A stretch of DNA of 64,000 bases from the NCBI GenBank assembly GCA_038237435.1, contig JBBRYT010000006.1, positions 62,001 through 126,000 of the forward strand, given 5' to 3'. Under the pieces are notes generated by a model, which saw only the letters and a list, made by a program, of their open reading frames with translations, was not told where the DNA came from and made no database searches. Source of the DNA: JACCTI01 sp038237435. Its GTDB lineage: Bacteria > Verrucomicrobiota > Verrucomicrobiia > Chthoniobacterales > UBA10450. Below are positions 43,356 to 52,140 of the stretch, in pieces; positions within the stretch are counted from its first letter, which is position 1, and the number at the start of each line of letters is the position of its first letter. The position numbers and the translations under genes are program-made.

Positions 43356-44047
43356 AAGACGCCCGCTTCCTTGAAACTGAAGTAGGGCTGCCGACCTTCC
43401 GCCGGTGCGCCGAGAATGATGTGATCGAGCAGCTTGATCTGAAGAAGCTCGGCTGCTTCCGCCAGACGTCTCGTTAGGCTGTGATCGGCCTGGCTCGGCG
43501 AAGGATCCCCCGAGGGATGATTGTGCGCTACGATGACGGCGTAGGCCGAGGCAATGATGGCCGGTCGAAAAACTTCGCGCGGATGCGCAATGCTCTCGCT
43601 CATGCTCCCACGCGAAATTTCCTCGACCCGCACAAGATGATAGCGCGTATCGAGCATCAGGATGCGGAGCGATTCTTTTTGGAGAGCGCGCATCTCCGCG
43701 CCTAACAAGGCGTAAACCAACTCGGGCGTATCGATTTTTTTCTGGGCGAGTTGTTCCTGCGCGATCCGGTGGGCGAGATGGAAGGCCGCAACAAGCTCGA
43801 TCGCCTTCACACCTTTGATTCCTTTGATTTGCGAAATTTCCTCGATCGAACAACGACTCAAGGCATTGAGTGTTTTGTATTGCGCCAGTAATTCGCGCGC
43901 TACTTCCACCGCATTCTTTCCCTGGAATCCAGTGCGCAACAAGATCGCAATCAGCTCTGCATTCGTCAGTGCATTGGCCCCGCGTGCCAGCAATTTCTCC
44001 CGCGGACGATCGTCCTGCGGCAGTTCGCGAATTTTTAGCTGCGACAC
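43352..44047 (-). CDS. radC: RadC-family JAB-domain protein
   Basis: The 231-residue protein has an N-terminal helix-hairpin-helix region (ALSRCSIEEISQIKGIKGVKAIELVAAF) and the JAB/MPN zinc motif HNHPSGDPSPSQAD. Family members were linked to DNA repair but their function is not settled; some are mobile-element borne. It starts at GTG, directly after the polyprenyl synthase stop, and overlaps lpxA by 4 bp. Two decamer copies fall inside (43470, 43700). Confidence 0.92.
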   Translation of the reverse strand: MSQLKIRELPQDDRPREKLLARGANALTNAELIAILLRTGFQGKNAVEVARELLAQYKTLNALSRCSIEEISQIKGIKGVKAIELVAAFHLAHRIAQEQLAQKKIDTPELVYALLGAEMRALQKESLRILMLDTRYHLVRVEEISRGSMSESIAHPREVFRPAIIASAYAVIVAHNHPSGDPSPSQADHSLTRRLAEAAELLQIKLLDHIILGAPAEGRQPYFSFKEAGVL

Positions 44048-45073
44048 CTAATCGCGCAATTGGTCGAGCAACTCGCGCAAAGCGTCGCCGAACTGGTGAA
44101 GCGATTCCGCGTGTGCGCCGCGCGGCAAAATCGAAAGCTCCATTTGCGCTTCCCGAATCATATTCTGTCCGGCCGTAATTGATTCGCTCAAGGGCGCGCT
44201 GTGAAGTTCCGCGCGCACGATTTCCGTCAGCTCATCTACCTTGCCGTTCACGATCATCTGCGAGTAATGCTCGCGCTCGACCGCCGGGGCGGTCTTCAAC
44301 AAAACCAAGATCGGCAGCGTCAGTTTTCCTTTGCGTAAATCGGTGCCGAGCGTTTTGCCGATGATCGATTCGTTCCCCGCCAGATCGAGGCAGTCATCAT
44401 AAATTTGGTAGGCGGCGCCGATTTTCATTCCGAAACTTTGCAAGGCGCGCACGATGGCCTCGTCGGCCTCGTTGATCACGGCCCCCAGTTGCGCGGCGGC
44501 GGAAAAGAGCGAACCGGTTTTCATTTCCACAATCCGGCGATAATCTTCGATCGCCAGATGCAGATCGAAGCGCCGCTGCGTTTGGATGATCTCTCCCGAG
44601 CAAACATCCCGCGCCGCCTGCGCGATGGCGCGGCTCACATCTGCTTTTTCGAAATTGGTCGAGAGGTTAAGCGCCTGCGCAAAAAGACAATCGCCTAGCA
44701 AAACACTAAGCGAATTTCCCCAGCGCGCGTTAACGGTCGGTTGTGCGCGGCGCCGTTCGGCTTCGTCCATGATGTCGTCATGCACGAGCGTCGCGACATG
44801 GATTAGCTCGAGAATAACGGCGAGATCAATGTGCGCCGGAGTTATTCCACCGGTCGCGCCGCCGCTCAACAGCGCCATGAGAGGGCGCAAACGTTTACCG
44901 CGTCCGCCGATCGCATAAGCGATGTAACCTTCAACCGCCGGATCGAAGGAAGCAGCCTCGGCTGCGATGCGATTTTCGACTTCTTCGAGGTGCGATTGCA
45001 CCGTTTCCGCCACTCTCGCGAGCGGTCCGGAAGAAGTGGCCTCGGCCGCTAGCGAACGTGCGAAAACTTCCAC
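44048..45073 (-). CDS. trans-polyprenyl diphosphate synthase
   Basis: The 341-residue protein has both aspartate-rich motifs of long-chain prenyl synthases: LVHDDIMDEAERRR (first DDxxD, about residue 100) and IYDDCLDLAGNE (second, about residue 225), plus GGRGKRLRPLM at the N-terminus. It makes the octa- or heptaprenyl side chain for quinones. It directly precedes radC with no gap and is 43 bp after the LplA-like gene. Chain length cannot be told from motifs. Confidence 0.92.
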   Translation of the reverse strand: MEVFARSLAAEATSSGPLARVAETVQSHLEEVENRIAAEAASFDPAVEGYIAYAIGGRGKRLRPLMALLSGGATGGITPAHIDLAVILELIHVATLVHDDIMDEAERRRAQPTVNARWGNSLSVLLGDCLFAQALNLSTNFEKADVSRAIAQAARDVCSGEIIQTQRRFDLHLAIEDYRRIVEMKTGSLFSAAAQLGAVINEADEAIVRALQSFGMKIGAAYQIYDDCLDLAGNESIIGKTLGTDLRKGKLTLPILVLLKTAPAVEREHYSQMIVNGKVDELTEIVRAELHSAPLSESITAGQNMIREAQMELSILPRGAHAESLHQFGDALRELLDQLRD

Positions 45074-45115
45074 GCCGTCAGAATAGAAGGCGGCTATTTC
45101 AAAGTCAAAGCGTAG

Positions 45116-45769
45116 CTATCTTTGCCGCAACCAGGCGACCGTTCCGTATTTTTCCTGCGCCAAGATTTCGGCACGGGCCAGAACTTCTAAGGGTAAAGCG
45201 CGCTTTTCAAATCTTGCACATAGCGTGGCCGCGAAATGGTCCGGAAAATCTGCCGGCAATGTTTCGCCTTGGATGCTGCCTTGATGGAGCAGACCTCCGC
45301 GCGTTCGACGATGCGCGGCGCCCGCGATTTTTTTTCCGCCAACCAGAACATCAGCCGCCACCGGATTCGCAAAACAGGAAGGCGAAACCGCCGGTGCGTT
45401 TGAAGTAGCCAGCTGCGCATCGAGTGAAGACGAGAGCGCGTGCCGAATCGCTTCGTGTATCTGTGCGTAGACGTCGCGCGATTGCAGCTGCGGCGTGCAA
45501 TTTCTTCGCGGCAAAATCACCGCATACGTGATGTCGTCTCCGTGCGGAACGATTCCGCCGCCGGTCCAGCGTCGGACCACGTCGCGTTCGGGCAACTGGT
45601 CGGCGACGTCCGCGAACAAACCGAAATAACCGAAAGAAATTGAAGGTCGAGCCCATCGGTAAAAGCGAAGAGATGGAAGGGTCGCGAATTCGAAGAGCGC
45701 TTCGTCGACGGCCATGTTCATCGCGGCCGAGCGCAGTTCGCGATCGTGATAGACGTGAAGTTCTTGCAC
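45116..45769 (-). CDS. lipoate-protein ligase A-like (LplA/LipB fold) protein
   Basis: The 217-residue protein has the BPL_LplA_LipB pattern: RFYRWARPSISFGYFG, VVRRWTGGGIVPHGDDITYAVILP and GGKKIAGAAHRRTRGGLLHQGSI, with the lysine of the KI motif expected to bind lipoyl-AMP. It should attach lipoate or octanoate to a carrier protein; which activity is unclear because it is shorter than typical LplA (~330). Translation starts at GTG 45769, whose bases are part of a decamer copy (45769-45778). It follows pyrF by 3 bp. Confidence 0.8.
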   Translation of the reverse strand: MQELHVYHDRELRSAAMNMAVDEALFEFATLPSLRFYRWARPSISFGYFGLFADVADQLPERDVVRRWTGGGIVPHGDDITYAVILPRRNCTPQLQSRDVYAQIHEAIRHALSSSLDAQLATSNAPAVSPSCFANPVAADVLVGGKKIAGAAHRRTRGGLLHQGSIQGETLPADFPDHFAATLCARFEKRALPLEVLARAEILAQEKYGTVAWLRQR

Positions 45770-45772
45770 TCG

Positions 45773-46474
45773 TTAGGCAAGTTCGGCCGTGATCTTCTGC
45801 GCCGCTTTGCGCGGATCAGCCGCAGCCGTAATCGGCCGGCCGATGACCAAATAGTCGGCGCCATTTTCAATCGCTTCGCGCGGCGTAGTGAATCGCTTTT
45901 GGTCATCCGCGTCAGCCCACACAGGCCTGACGCCCGGTGTGATGATAGTCATTTGTTCGCCGAACCGTTCACGTAACGCGCGAACTTCATGAGGGCTCGC
46001 GATCAATCCGCGAATGCCGGCTTCCAAGCCGAGCCCGGCGAGACGCAGCGTTTGTTCTTCAACGCGCGCGCCCACTCCGATCTCGCGCAGCGTTTCATCG
46101 TCCGAGCTGGTCAGGACGGTTACGCCTAACAAGAGCAAATGCGGCGGACATTCCCGCACGGCGGCTTCGATCATGTTGCGACCGCCGCTCAAATGAATCG
46201 TGAGCATGTCCACGCCGAGATCGGCCGCCGCGCGCACTGCTTTCCCCACCGTGTTCGGAATATCGTGCAGTTTCAGATCGAGAAAAACTTGGCCGCCGCT
46301 CGCTAAAACGGCGCGCACAATTTCTGGTCCGGCCGCGGTGTAGAGTTGCAGCCCAATTTTAAAAAACGAGACCTCTCCGGAAATTTTCGCGACCATCTCC
46401 AGCGCTTGCGCCGCGGTGGGCAGATCGAGCGCGACGATGATTTGGTCGCGTGGCTTCTTGATTTGATCGTTCAT
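45773..46474 (-). CDS. pyrF: orotidine 5'-phosphate decarboxylase
   Basis: From ATG 46474 the protein has 233 residues with the OMPDC signature VFLDLKLHDIPNTV (catalytic D-x-K-x-x-D), IVALDLPTAAQAL at the N-terminus and PGVRPVWADADDQKR, VIGRPIT at the end. It makes UMP. The open frame continues to 46948 only as antisense of ispE and is rejected. It is divergent from ispE with just 15 bp between the two starts. pyrE, the preceding step, is at 51125. Confidence 0.95.
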   Translation of the reverse strand: MNDQIKKPRDQIIVALDLPTAAQALEMVAKISGEVSFFKIGLQLYTAAGPEIVRAVLASGGQVFLDLKLHDIPNTVGKAVRAAADLGVDMLTIHLSGGRNMIEAAVRECPPHLLLLGVTVLTSSDDETLREIGVGARVEEQTLRLAGLGLEAGIRGLIASPHEVRALRERFGEQMTIITPGVRPVWADADDQKRFTTPREAIENGADYLVIGRPITAAADPRKAAQKITAELA

Positions 46475-46489
46475 TCTGTATCCTTCGGC

Positions 46490-47344
46490 GTGCCGAATAC
46501 CGATGACGTAATCAAGCTGCGCGCGCCAGCGAAGATCAATCTTTCCTTTCGCATCCTCGGCCGCCGCACCGACGGCTACCACGAAATCGAGACGCTCATG
46601 GCACCGGTCTCGGTCTTTGATGAAATCACCATCACGAAAGTGCCCGGTTCCGGGGAAGTCGAGCTGATCTGCGATGATCCGAGCTTGCCGACCGATCGCG
46701 ACAATCTCGCCTTTCATGCCGCGCGGATTTTCTTGCAGCACGAAAAAATCGCGAGCGGTGTGCGGATCGAGCTGGTAAAAAAAATCCCGCACGGCGCCGG
46801 ACTCGGTGGCGGGAGCAGCGACGCGGCCAGTATATTTCTCGGACTGGATGAACTTTTCCAAACCGGCCTGAGCGAGCGGCAGATGGCCGAGCTGGCGGCG
46901 CAGATCGGTTCGGACGTGCCATTTTTTATTTACCAGTCGGCGGCGCAATGTTGCGGACGTGGCGAACTCGTTCGGCCCAACGAGTTATCGAAATCGATGC
47001 GCCTGCTTCTCCTGAAACCTTCCTTCGGTGTGTCGACAAAATGGGCCTACAAACAGTGGTCGGAATCGAAAGAGTTGTCCGGCATTGGTTACGAAGCGCA
47101 GGAGTTTGGCGGCTTTTCCTTCGTCAACGATCTCGAGCGCCCGGTCTTCGAGAAGCATATTTTTCTGGCGCGAATGAAGATGTGGTTACTTCAGCAATCG
47201 GAAGTGGGCGTGGCCCTGTTGTCCGGCTCGGGTTCGACGTTATTGGCGGTGTTGCATGATGGCGCGGATGGCGACTCGTTAGGCCAGCGCGCCAAAAGCG
47301 AACTCGATCCGGAACTGTGGATGTGCGTGGTCGAGACGTTGTAG
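46490..47344 (+). CDS. ispE: 4-diphosphocytidyl-2-C-methyl-D-erythritol kinase
   Basis: The 284-residue protein is a GHMP kinase: APAKINLSFRILGRRTDGYHEIETLM, the ATP loop PHGAGLGGGSSDAAS and SGSGSTLLAVL. It phosphorylates CDP-ME in the non-mevalonate isoprenoid route, which feeds the polyprenyl synthase nearby. Start is taken at GTG 46490; other ATGs further up overlap pyrF. The stop TAG (47342-47344) is inside the two-hairpin repeat. One exact decamer (47275) encodes DSLG. Confidence 0.94.
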   Translation: MPNTDDVIKLRAPAKINLSFRILGRRTDGYHEIETLMAPVSVFDEITITKVPGSGEVELICDDPSLPTDRDNLAFHAARIFLQHEKIASGVRIELVKKIPHGAGLGGGSSDAASIFLGLDELFQTGLSERQMAELAAQIGSDVPFFIYQSAAQCCGRGELVRPNELSKSMRLLLLKPSFGVSTKWAYKQWSESKELSGIGYEAQEFGGFSFVNDLERPVFEKHIFLARMKMWLLQQSEVGVALLSGSGSTLLAVLHDGADGDSLGQRAKSELDPELWMCVVETL

Positions 47345-47419
47345 GCCGCGTCTCCCGACGCGGCGCGGTGCGACATCGCAACATCAATCGCCCGCCGGGT
47401 CGGGAGACCCGGCCTACAA
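47339..47419. repeat. two-hairpin palindromic repeat (REP/BIME-like), copy B
   Basis: An 81-bp element with the same TTGTAGGCC ends and the same two internal hairpins as 18382-18456. Its TAG gives the stop codon of ispE. It lies exactly between the convergent ispE and sdhB genes. The central spacer differs from copy A, as expected of REP pairs. Confidence 0.85.
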
Positions 47420-47420
47420 G

Positions 47421-48176
47421 CTATTCGCCGAATCTTTTGCGCAAAAAGGCCGTCGCGCATTCCCGATTCAGTTTCGCGATAAAACTCGCGCTAATTTCCG
47501 CCGGGCAAACCGCTTCGCATTCATAGGTGTTAGAGCAATTGCCGAAACCTTCCGCGTCCATCTGCTGGACCATTTTCAATACGCGAGCTGTTCGTTCCGG
47601 CACGCCTTGCGGCAGGAGCGCGAGATGAGAAACCTTCGCCGAAGCGAATAGCATGGCCGATGCATTCGGGCATGCCGCCGCGCACGCGCCGCAACCAATG
47701 CAGGCAGCCGCTTCCATTGCGATATCGGCGTTGTGTTTCGGAACGGGAATCGAATTCGCCTCCGGTGCTGAACCCGCACGCGCGGAAATAAATCCACCGG
47801 CCTGCACAATGCGATCGAGCGAACTGCGATCGACCACCAAATCTTTGACGAACTTGAATGGCCGCGCCCGAAACGGCTCAACCGTAATGGTATCGCCCTC
47901 GCGGAAACTCCGCATGTAAAGCTGACAAGCCGCGCCCGGATGCGACGGCCCATGCGCTTCGCCGTTGATCGTGAGCGAGCACGTTCCGCAAATTCCCTCA
48001 CGACAATCCGACTCGAAGGCCACGGGATCTTGGCCTTCACTCGTTAGGCGCTCATTCAGAATATCGAGCATCTCGAGAAAAGATGTATCCGATGAAATGT
48101 CGGCGATGTCGTACTTAACCAACTTGCCTTTCGCCTCGCCATTCGCTTGCCGCCAGATACACAATTTGAAGTTCAC
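47421..48176 (-). CDS. sdhB: succinate dehydrogenase iron-sulfur subunit
   Basis: The 251-residue protein has the [2Fe-2S] site CREGICGTCSLTING, and two further cysteine clusters CIGCGACAAACPNAS and CSNTYECEAVCPAEIS for [4Fe-4S] and [3Fe-4S]. It passes electrons from the flavoprotein to quinone. Start is GTG 48176, overlapping the sdhA stop (GTGA), with GAGGAG just upstream as ribosome site. A decamer copy (48040) gives LTSEG. The C-terminal half is typical of the non-classical (B-type) branch. Confidence 0.95.
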   Translation of the reverse strand: MNFKLCIWRQANGEAKGKLVKYDIADISSDTSFLEMLDILNERLTSEGQDPVAFESDCREGICGTCSLTINGEAHGPSHPGAACQLYMRSFREGDTITVEPFRARPFKFVKDLVVDRSSLDRIVQAGGFISARAGSAPEANSIPVPKHNADIAMEAAACIGCGACAAACPNASAMLFASAKVSHLALLPQGVPERTARVLKMVQQMDAEGFGNCSNTYECEAVCPAEISASFIAKLNRECATAFLRKRFGE

Positions 48177-50101
48177 TTGTAACTCCTCTGTGCGAGCTCA
48201 ACGGTTTCGAAGTGCAACGGCTCACGATGCAATTTCGGCGGCGCGATTGCTCCATTGCCTTGAAATTCCCAAGCAAAGACGGCGGCAAACTCTGAGTCGT
48301 TGCGCAATGCTTCGCCGTCCGGCGTCTGATGTTCTTCGCGAAAATGTCCGCCGCACGATTCGTCGCGCGTTAATGCGTCGATGCACATGAGTTCGCCAAA
48401 CTCGAGAAAATCCGCCACGCGTCCGCCGCGTTCGAGCGATTGATTAAACTCCTCGCCCGTTCCAGGGACGCGGACGTCGCGCCAGAATTCTTCGCGCAAT
48501 TCGGGAATGCGCGCGAGCGCTTCCTTCAAGCCGGCCGCATTGCGCGCCATGCCGCATTTATCCCAAAGGAGCAGACCGAGCTCGCGATGAAATGAATCCA
48601 ACGAGCGTTTGCCATTTACCGCCAGCATCTTTTTCACGCGCGCGCGCACGTCGTCTTCTGCTTTTTTGAACTCGGCGTGATCCGCTTTGGGACGTTTGTT
48701 AATTTGTCCGGCGAGATAATTCGGCAGCGTGTAAGGCAAAACAAAATAGCCGTCAGCCAATCCTTGCATGAGCGCGCTCGCGCCCAGACGATTCGCGCCG
48801 TGATCGGAAAAATTCGCTTCCCCGATCACATGCAGGCCCGGGATGTTGCTCATCAAATTGTAATCAACCCACAGTCCTCCCATGGTGTAGTGCACCGCGG
48901 GATAAATGCGCATCGGTTGTTTGTAGGCGTTCTCGGCCGTGATCTTTTCGTAGATGTCGAAAAGATTTCCGTAGCGCTCGCGAATGGTGTTTTCACCGAG
49001 CCGCGCGATGGCGTCTTTGAAGTCGAGATACACGCCCCGCCCGCCTGGACCGACGCCGCGGTGTTCGTCGCAAACTTGTTTGGCCGCGCGTGAAGCGATA
49101 TCGCGCGGCGCAAGATTTCCGAAGCTGGGGTATTTGCGCTCGAGATAATAATCGCGCTCGGCCTCGGGAATCTCGGTCGTTGGTCTCGCGCAATCCTCGA
49201 GGCGCTTCGGCACCCAGACACGTCCGTCGTTGCGCAACGATTCGGACATGAGGGTCAACTTCGATTGGTAGGCACCGCTGACCGGAATGCAGGTCGGATG
49301 AATTTGCGTGAAACAGGGATTGGCGAAGAGCGCGCCCTTTTTATAAGCGCGATAAGTGGCGGTGACGTTGCAGCCACGCGCGTTGGTTGAAAGATAAAAG
49401 ACGTTGCCGTAACCGCCGGTCGCGAGCACCACCGCATCTGCGGCGTGCGCTTCGATTTTACCACTCGTTAGGCTGCGCGAGATGATTCCTTTCGCGTGGC
49501 CATCGACGAGCACGAGATCGAGCATTTCGGTTTGCGGAAACATCTTCACGGTGCCAGCGGCGATTTGCCGACACATCGCTTGATACGCGCCTAACAAGAG
49601 CTGCTGGCCGGTCTGTCCGCGCGCGTAGAAAGTTCGCGAAACCTGTGCACCGCCGAAGGAACGATTCGCGAGCAAGCCGCCGTACTCGCGCGCGAAAGGC
49701 ACGCCTTGGGCCACGCATTGGTCGATGATCAGATTGCTGACTTCCGCGAGGCGATAGACGTTCGCTTCCCGCGAACGAAAATCGCCGCCTTTGATCGTGT
49801 CGTAGAACAAACGGAAAACGCTGTCGCCGTCGTTCTGATAATTTTTCGCGGCGTTGATTCCACCTTGCGCGGCGATGCTATGAGCGCGGCGCGGGCTGTC
49901 CTGATAACAGAAACACTTCACATCGTAGCCCTGCTCGCCCAGCGTGGCCGCGGCCGAACCACCGGCCAGCCCGCTCCCGACGACGATAATTTCGAACTTC
50001 CTCCGGTTATTTGGACTAACGAGTCGTGAATGATCCTTGTGGCTGGACCACTTCTTTTCCAACAGACCGCCGGGGACTCTGGAATCGAGCGACCCGATCA
50101 T
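48173..50101 (-). CDS. sdhA: succinate dehydrogenase/fumarate reductase flavoprotein subunit
   Basis: From ATG 50101 the protein has 642 residues. The FAD site is IIVVGSGLAGGSAAATLGEQG, the covalent flavin histidine is in RRAHSIAAQGG, and the active-site segment HYTMGGLWVDYN and GEANFSDHGANRLGASALMQG follow. It oxidises succinate. The 4-bp overlap with sdhC (ATGA) supports this start over the in-frame one at 50176. Exact and near decamers occur at 49464 (SLTSG) and 49589. Confidence 0.95.
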   Translation of the reverse strand: MIGSLDSRVPGGLLEKKWSSHKDHSRLVSPNNRRKFEIIVVGSGLAGGSAAATLGEQGYDVKCFCYQDSPRRAHSIAAQGGINAAKNYQNDGDSVFRLFYDTIKGGDFRSREANVYRLAEVSNLIIDQCVAQGVPFAREYGGLLANRSFGGAQVSRTFYARGQTGQQLLLGAYQAMCRQIAAGTVKMFPQTEMLDLVLVDGHAKGIISRSLTSGKIEAHAADAVVLATGGYGNVFYLSTNARGCNVTATYRAYKKGALFANPCFTQIHPTCIPVSGAYQSKLTLMSESLRNDGRVWVPKRLEDCARPTTEIPEAERDYYLERKYPSFGNLAPRDIASRAAKQVCDEHRGVGPGGRGVYLDFKDAIARLGENTIRERYGNLFDIYEKITAENAYKQPMRIYPAVHYTMGGLWVDYNLMSNIPGLHVIGEANFSDHGANRLGASALMQGLADGYFVLPYTLPNYLAGQINKRPKADHAEFKKAEDDVRARVKKMLAVNGKRSLDSFHRELGLLLWDKCGMARNAAGLKEALARIPELREEFWRDVRVPGTGEEFNQSLERGGRVADFLEFGELMCIDALTRDESCGGHFREEHQTPDGEALRNDSEFAAVFAWEFQGNGAIAPPKLHREPLHFETVELAQRSYK

Positions 50102-50793
50102 AAGCGCTGCGCCGGACCCACCCATCCACAGAGGACGGCGAGCGGAATTGAGGTGTAGCCGATAAAGATTAGCCACGCGAAAAGACGGCCGAGAAAAGCA
50201 AGTTTTGGCGTCAGTTTCTTGTCATTTAAGCCTAACGACTGCAAGAAACTTGAAGCCCCGTGCGTAAGATGAAGCGTCAGCAAAAAAAGCCCTGCGATGT
50301 AGAAGATCGAGACGTAAACGTTCTGAAATCCGTAAACCATCATCGAGTAAACATCGTAATGATTTAGCGGATCATTTTTCAGGAGCGGAAACTGCGGATT
50401 AAATCTTCGCCCGGTAAAATGAAGCAGATGAAAGATGATGAAGGCGAAAACAACCAGGCCGCTCACCACCATGTGGCGGGAAGCAAAAGTCGCTTTCACA
50501 TTTTCTTTCCGAACGTAATTCTTCGGACGAGCGCGCTTATTTTCGATGGCCAACTTCACTGTGAAATATATGTGTAGAACCACGGTGATGAAGAGAAGGC
50601 CGCGGACGAGCCAGAGGATCGGTCCAAGCTCGCGCAAATGTTCCGCATAACCGTTGACCCAATCGGGCCCGAGAAAAATCTGCAGGTTGCCGAGCAGATG
50701 ACCGATGATGAAAAAAATCATGATCAGGCCTGTGACCGCGACGATGAATTTCTTTCCTATCGATGTGCGGTAGAAGGCGGAAACGCGGTTCAC
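50098..50793 (-). CDS. sdhC: succinate dehydrogenase cytochrome b subunit
   Basis: The 231-residue protein has five membrane helices (about 15-37, 60-82, 108-128, 155-178, 198-220) and heme histidines in IGHLLGN, FHLLHFTG and LHLTHGA. This is the single-chain, di-heme type B cytochrome b found in Bacteroidota, epsilon-type and PVC bacteria. It anchors SdhAB and reduces menaquinone. It is first in the sdhCAB operon. A decamer near-copy (50230) encodes QSLG. Confidence 0.9.
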   Translation of the reverse strand: MNRVSAFYRTSIGKKFIVAVTGLIMIFFIIGHLLGNLQIFLGPDWVNGYAEHLRELGPILWLVRGLLFITVVLHIYFTVKLAIENKRARPKNYVRKENVKATFASRHMVVSGLVVFAFIIFHLLHFTGRRFNPQFPLLKNDPLNHYDVYSMMVYGFQNVYVSIFYIAGLFLLTLHLTHGASSFLQSLGLNDKKLTPKLAFLGRLFAWLIFIGYTSIPLAVLCGWVGPAQRL

Positions 50794-51124
50794 AATAGTT
50801 TTCGACCGCGCGATTCGCGGCTGGCCGCAAACTAGAAGCCGCGCTTCGTCCGGTCAAGATTCGCGGGCGCGTGTTGGCGACGAAGACGCACCACACTTAA
50901 CAAAAGCGAGGAAGGCGTTCGCCCTTTCCGAAAAACACCTTCGGCGAGGCGATGTGGCGCACGCGTTGCACACGCGCGATCAACTGCACAGCGGTTGGCG
51001 CGCGACCTTTCCGCGCTTGGCTTTGCCGCCGAACGCGCGCATTTCCGCTTGGGCGTTCGATGCTGATCGCATGACATTTTATCGCCTGAAACAACACGCC
51101 CCCGAGCTGACGCTTCCGTAAGTC
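50794..51124 (+). other. gap of 331 bp with a start-less open frame
   Basis: Between the sdhC start and the pyrE stop there is no called gene. The + strand is open in one frame from near 50810 to a TAA at 51119-51121, and its end reads TFPRLALPPNARISAW and MTFYRLKQHAPELTLP, which looks like protein, but there is no ATG and the only usable starts are GTG or further up. It may be a remnant or a small gene. The sdh promoter should also lie here; I could not fix it. Confidence 0.3.
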
Positions 51125-51691
51125 TTATTTGCTGCCAGGCTTCACTGCCGGAGTGGCGGCGAGATCGGCTGGGATTTTATCGGCGGAAAAAGTTTCCACG
51201 TTCATTTCCATCAGACTAACGAATGGACAGCCGAAGTCCGGGCGTTGTTCGCCACTGCGATCAACGATCACACCGACGGCCGCGACAACGCCGCCTTGAT
51301 TTCGCACGATGTCGATCGTTTCCTGCACGCGGCCGCCGCGCGTGACAACATCTTCCGCCACGATGAACCTCTCGTTAGGCGAAATTTTGAAACCGCGGCG
51401 CAAAACTAATCCACCCGCTTCCTTCTCCGCGAAGATGTGGCGTTTGCCTAACGAGCGCCCGACTTCCTGGCCAACCACGATTCCGCCGAGCGCCGGTGAA
51501 ATCACGGCATCGCATTCGATCCCGCGCAATCTATCGGCCAGCCGGCCGCAAACATCCGCCGCTATCTCGGTGTATTGTAGCAGAATCGCGCACTGAAAAA
51601 AATGCCGGCTGTGCAAACCGGAACGCAACACGAAATGTCCTTCGAGCAGCGCGCCGGTCTTGCGAAAGAGCGCGAGTAAATCCTCGCTCAC
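51125..51691 (-). CDS. pyrE: orotate phosphoribosyltransferase
   Basis: The 188-residue protein has the PRPP motif FIVAEDVVTRGGRVQET and the N-terminal GHFVLRSGLHSRHFFQC. It joins orotate and PRPP to OMP, followed by PyrF. Start is GTG 51691, overlapping the ridA stop by 4 bp. Two exact decamers in opposite orientation lie inside (51371 encodes SPNERF, 51448 encodes SLGKR). Size is normal for the shorter bacterial form. Confidence 0.95.
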   Translation of the reverse strand: MSEDLLALFRKTGALLEGHFVLRSGLHSRHFFQCAILLQYTEIAADVCGRLADRLRGIECDAVISPALGGIVVGQEVGRSLGKRHIFAEKEAGGLVLRRGFKISPNERFIVAEDVVTRGGRVQETIDIVRNQGGVVAAVGVIVDRSGEQRPDFGCPFVSLMEMNVETFSADKIPADLAATPAVKPGSK

Positions 51692-52101
51692 TCCCAGGTA
51701 TCGATTGCTTTCCCGCCTTCTTTGGTCGCGACCGCAATGACTTCGATTTCAACCTGCGCACCTTTGGGCAAGGCCGCGACCTGCACGGTCGAGCGTGCGG
51801 GCGGTGCATCTTTGAAATAGCTCGCGTAAACTTCGTTCATGGTCTGGAAGTCGCCCAGGTTGGTCATGAACACAGTCGTCTTCACGATGTTGGAAAAACT
51901 CATTCCTTCCGCCTGCAGCACTGCGGTCAGATTATCGAGCACGCGTTTCGTTTGCTCGTCGATCTTGTCGGAAACGAGCTGGCCGCTTTTCGGATCGAGC
52001 GGAATTTGCCCAGCGGTGAAAAGCATTGGACCGACGCGAACGGCTTGCGAATAAGGGCCGACCGCAGCGGGCGCTTCAGTGGTGGAAACGATCTTCTTCA
52101 T
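51688..52101 (-). CDS. RidA-family reactive-intermediate deaminase
   Basis: The 137-residue protein is RidA-like: APAAVGPYSQAVRVGPMLFTAGQIPLDP and PPARSTVQVAALPKGAQVEIEVIA, with the conserved arginine in ARSTV. It removes reactive enamine/imine intermediates made by PLP enzymes. Length is normal. It overlaps pyrE by 4 bp, so the two share a transcript, and lies 39 bp after the metallo-beta-lactamase gene. Confidence 0.93.
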   Translation of the reverse strand: MKKIVSTTEAPAAVGPYSQAVRVGPMLFTAGQIPLDPKSGQLVSDKIDEQTKRVLDNLTAVLQAEGMSFSNIVKTTVFMTNLGDFQTMNEVYASYFKDAPPARSTVQVAALPKGAQVEIEVIAVATKEGGKAIDTWE

Positions 52102-52140
52102 CGCGCGAGCTTAGACACAAAATGCGCGCGCACAATGCGT

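Noticed and set aside
42567..43853. Extended LpxA frame to 43853
   Set aside because: The first ~165 codons are a shadow of radC; LpxA begins at the GTG at 43355.
45773..46948. Extended PyrF frame to 46948
   Set aside because: The added part is antisense to ispE; the OMPDC fold starts at the ATG at 46474.
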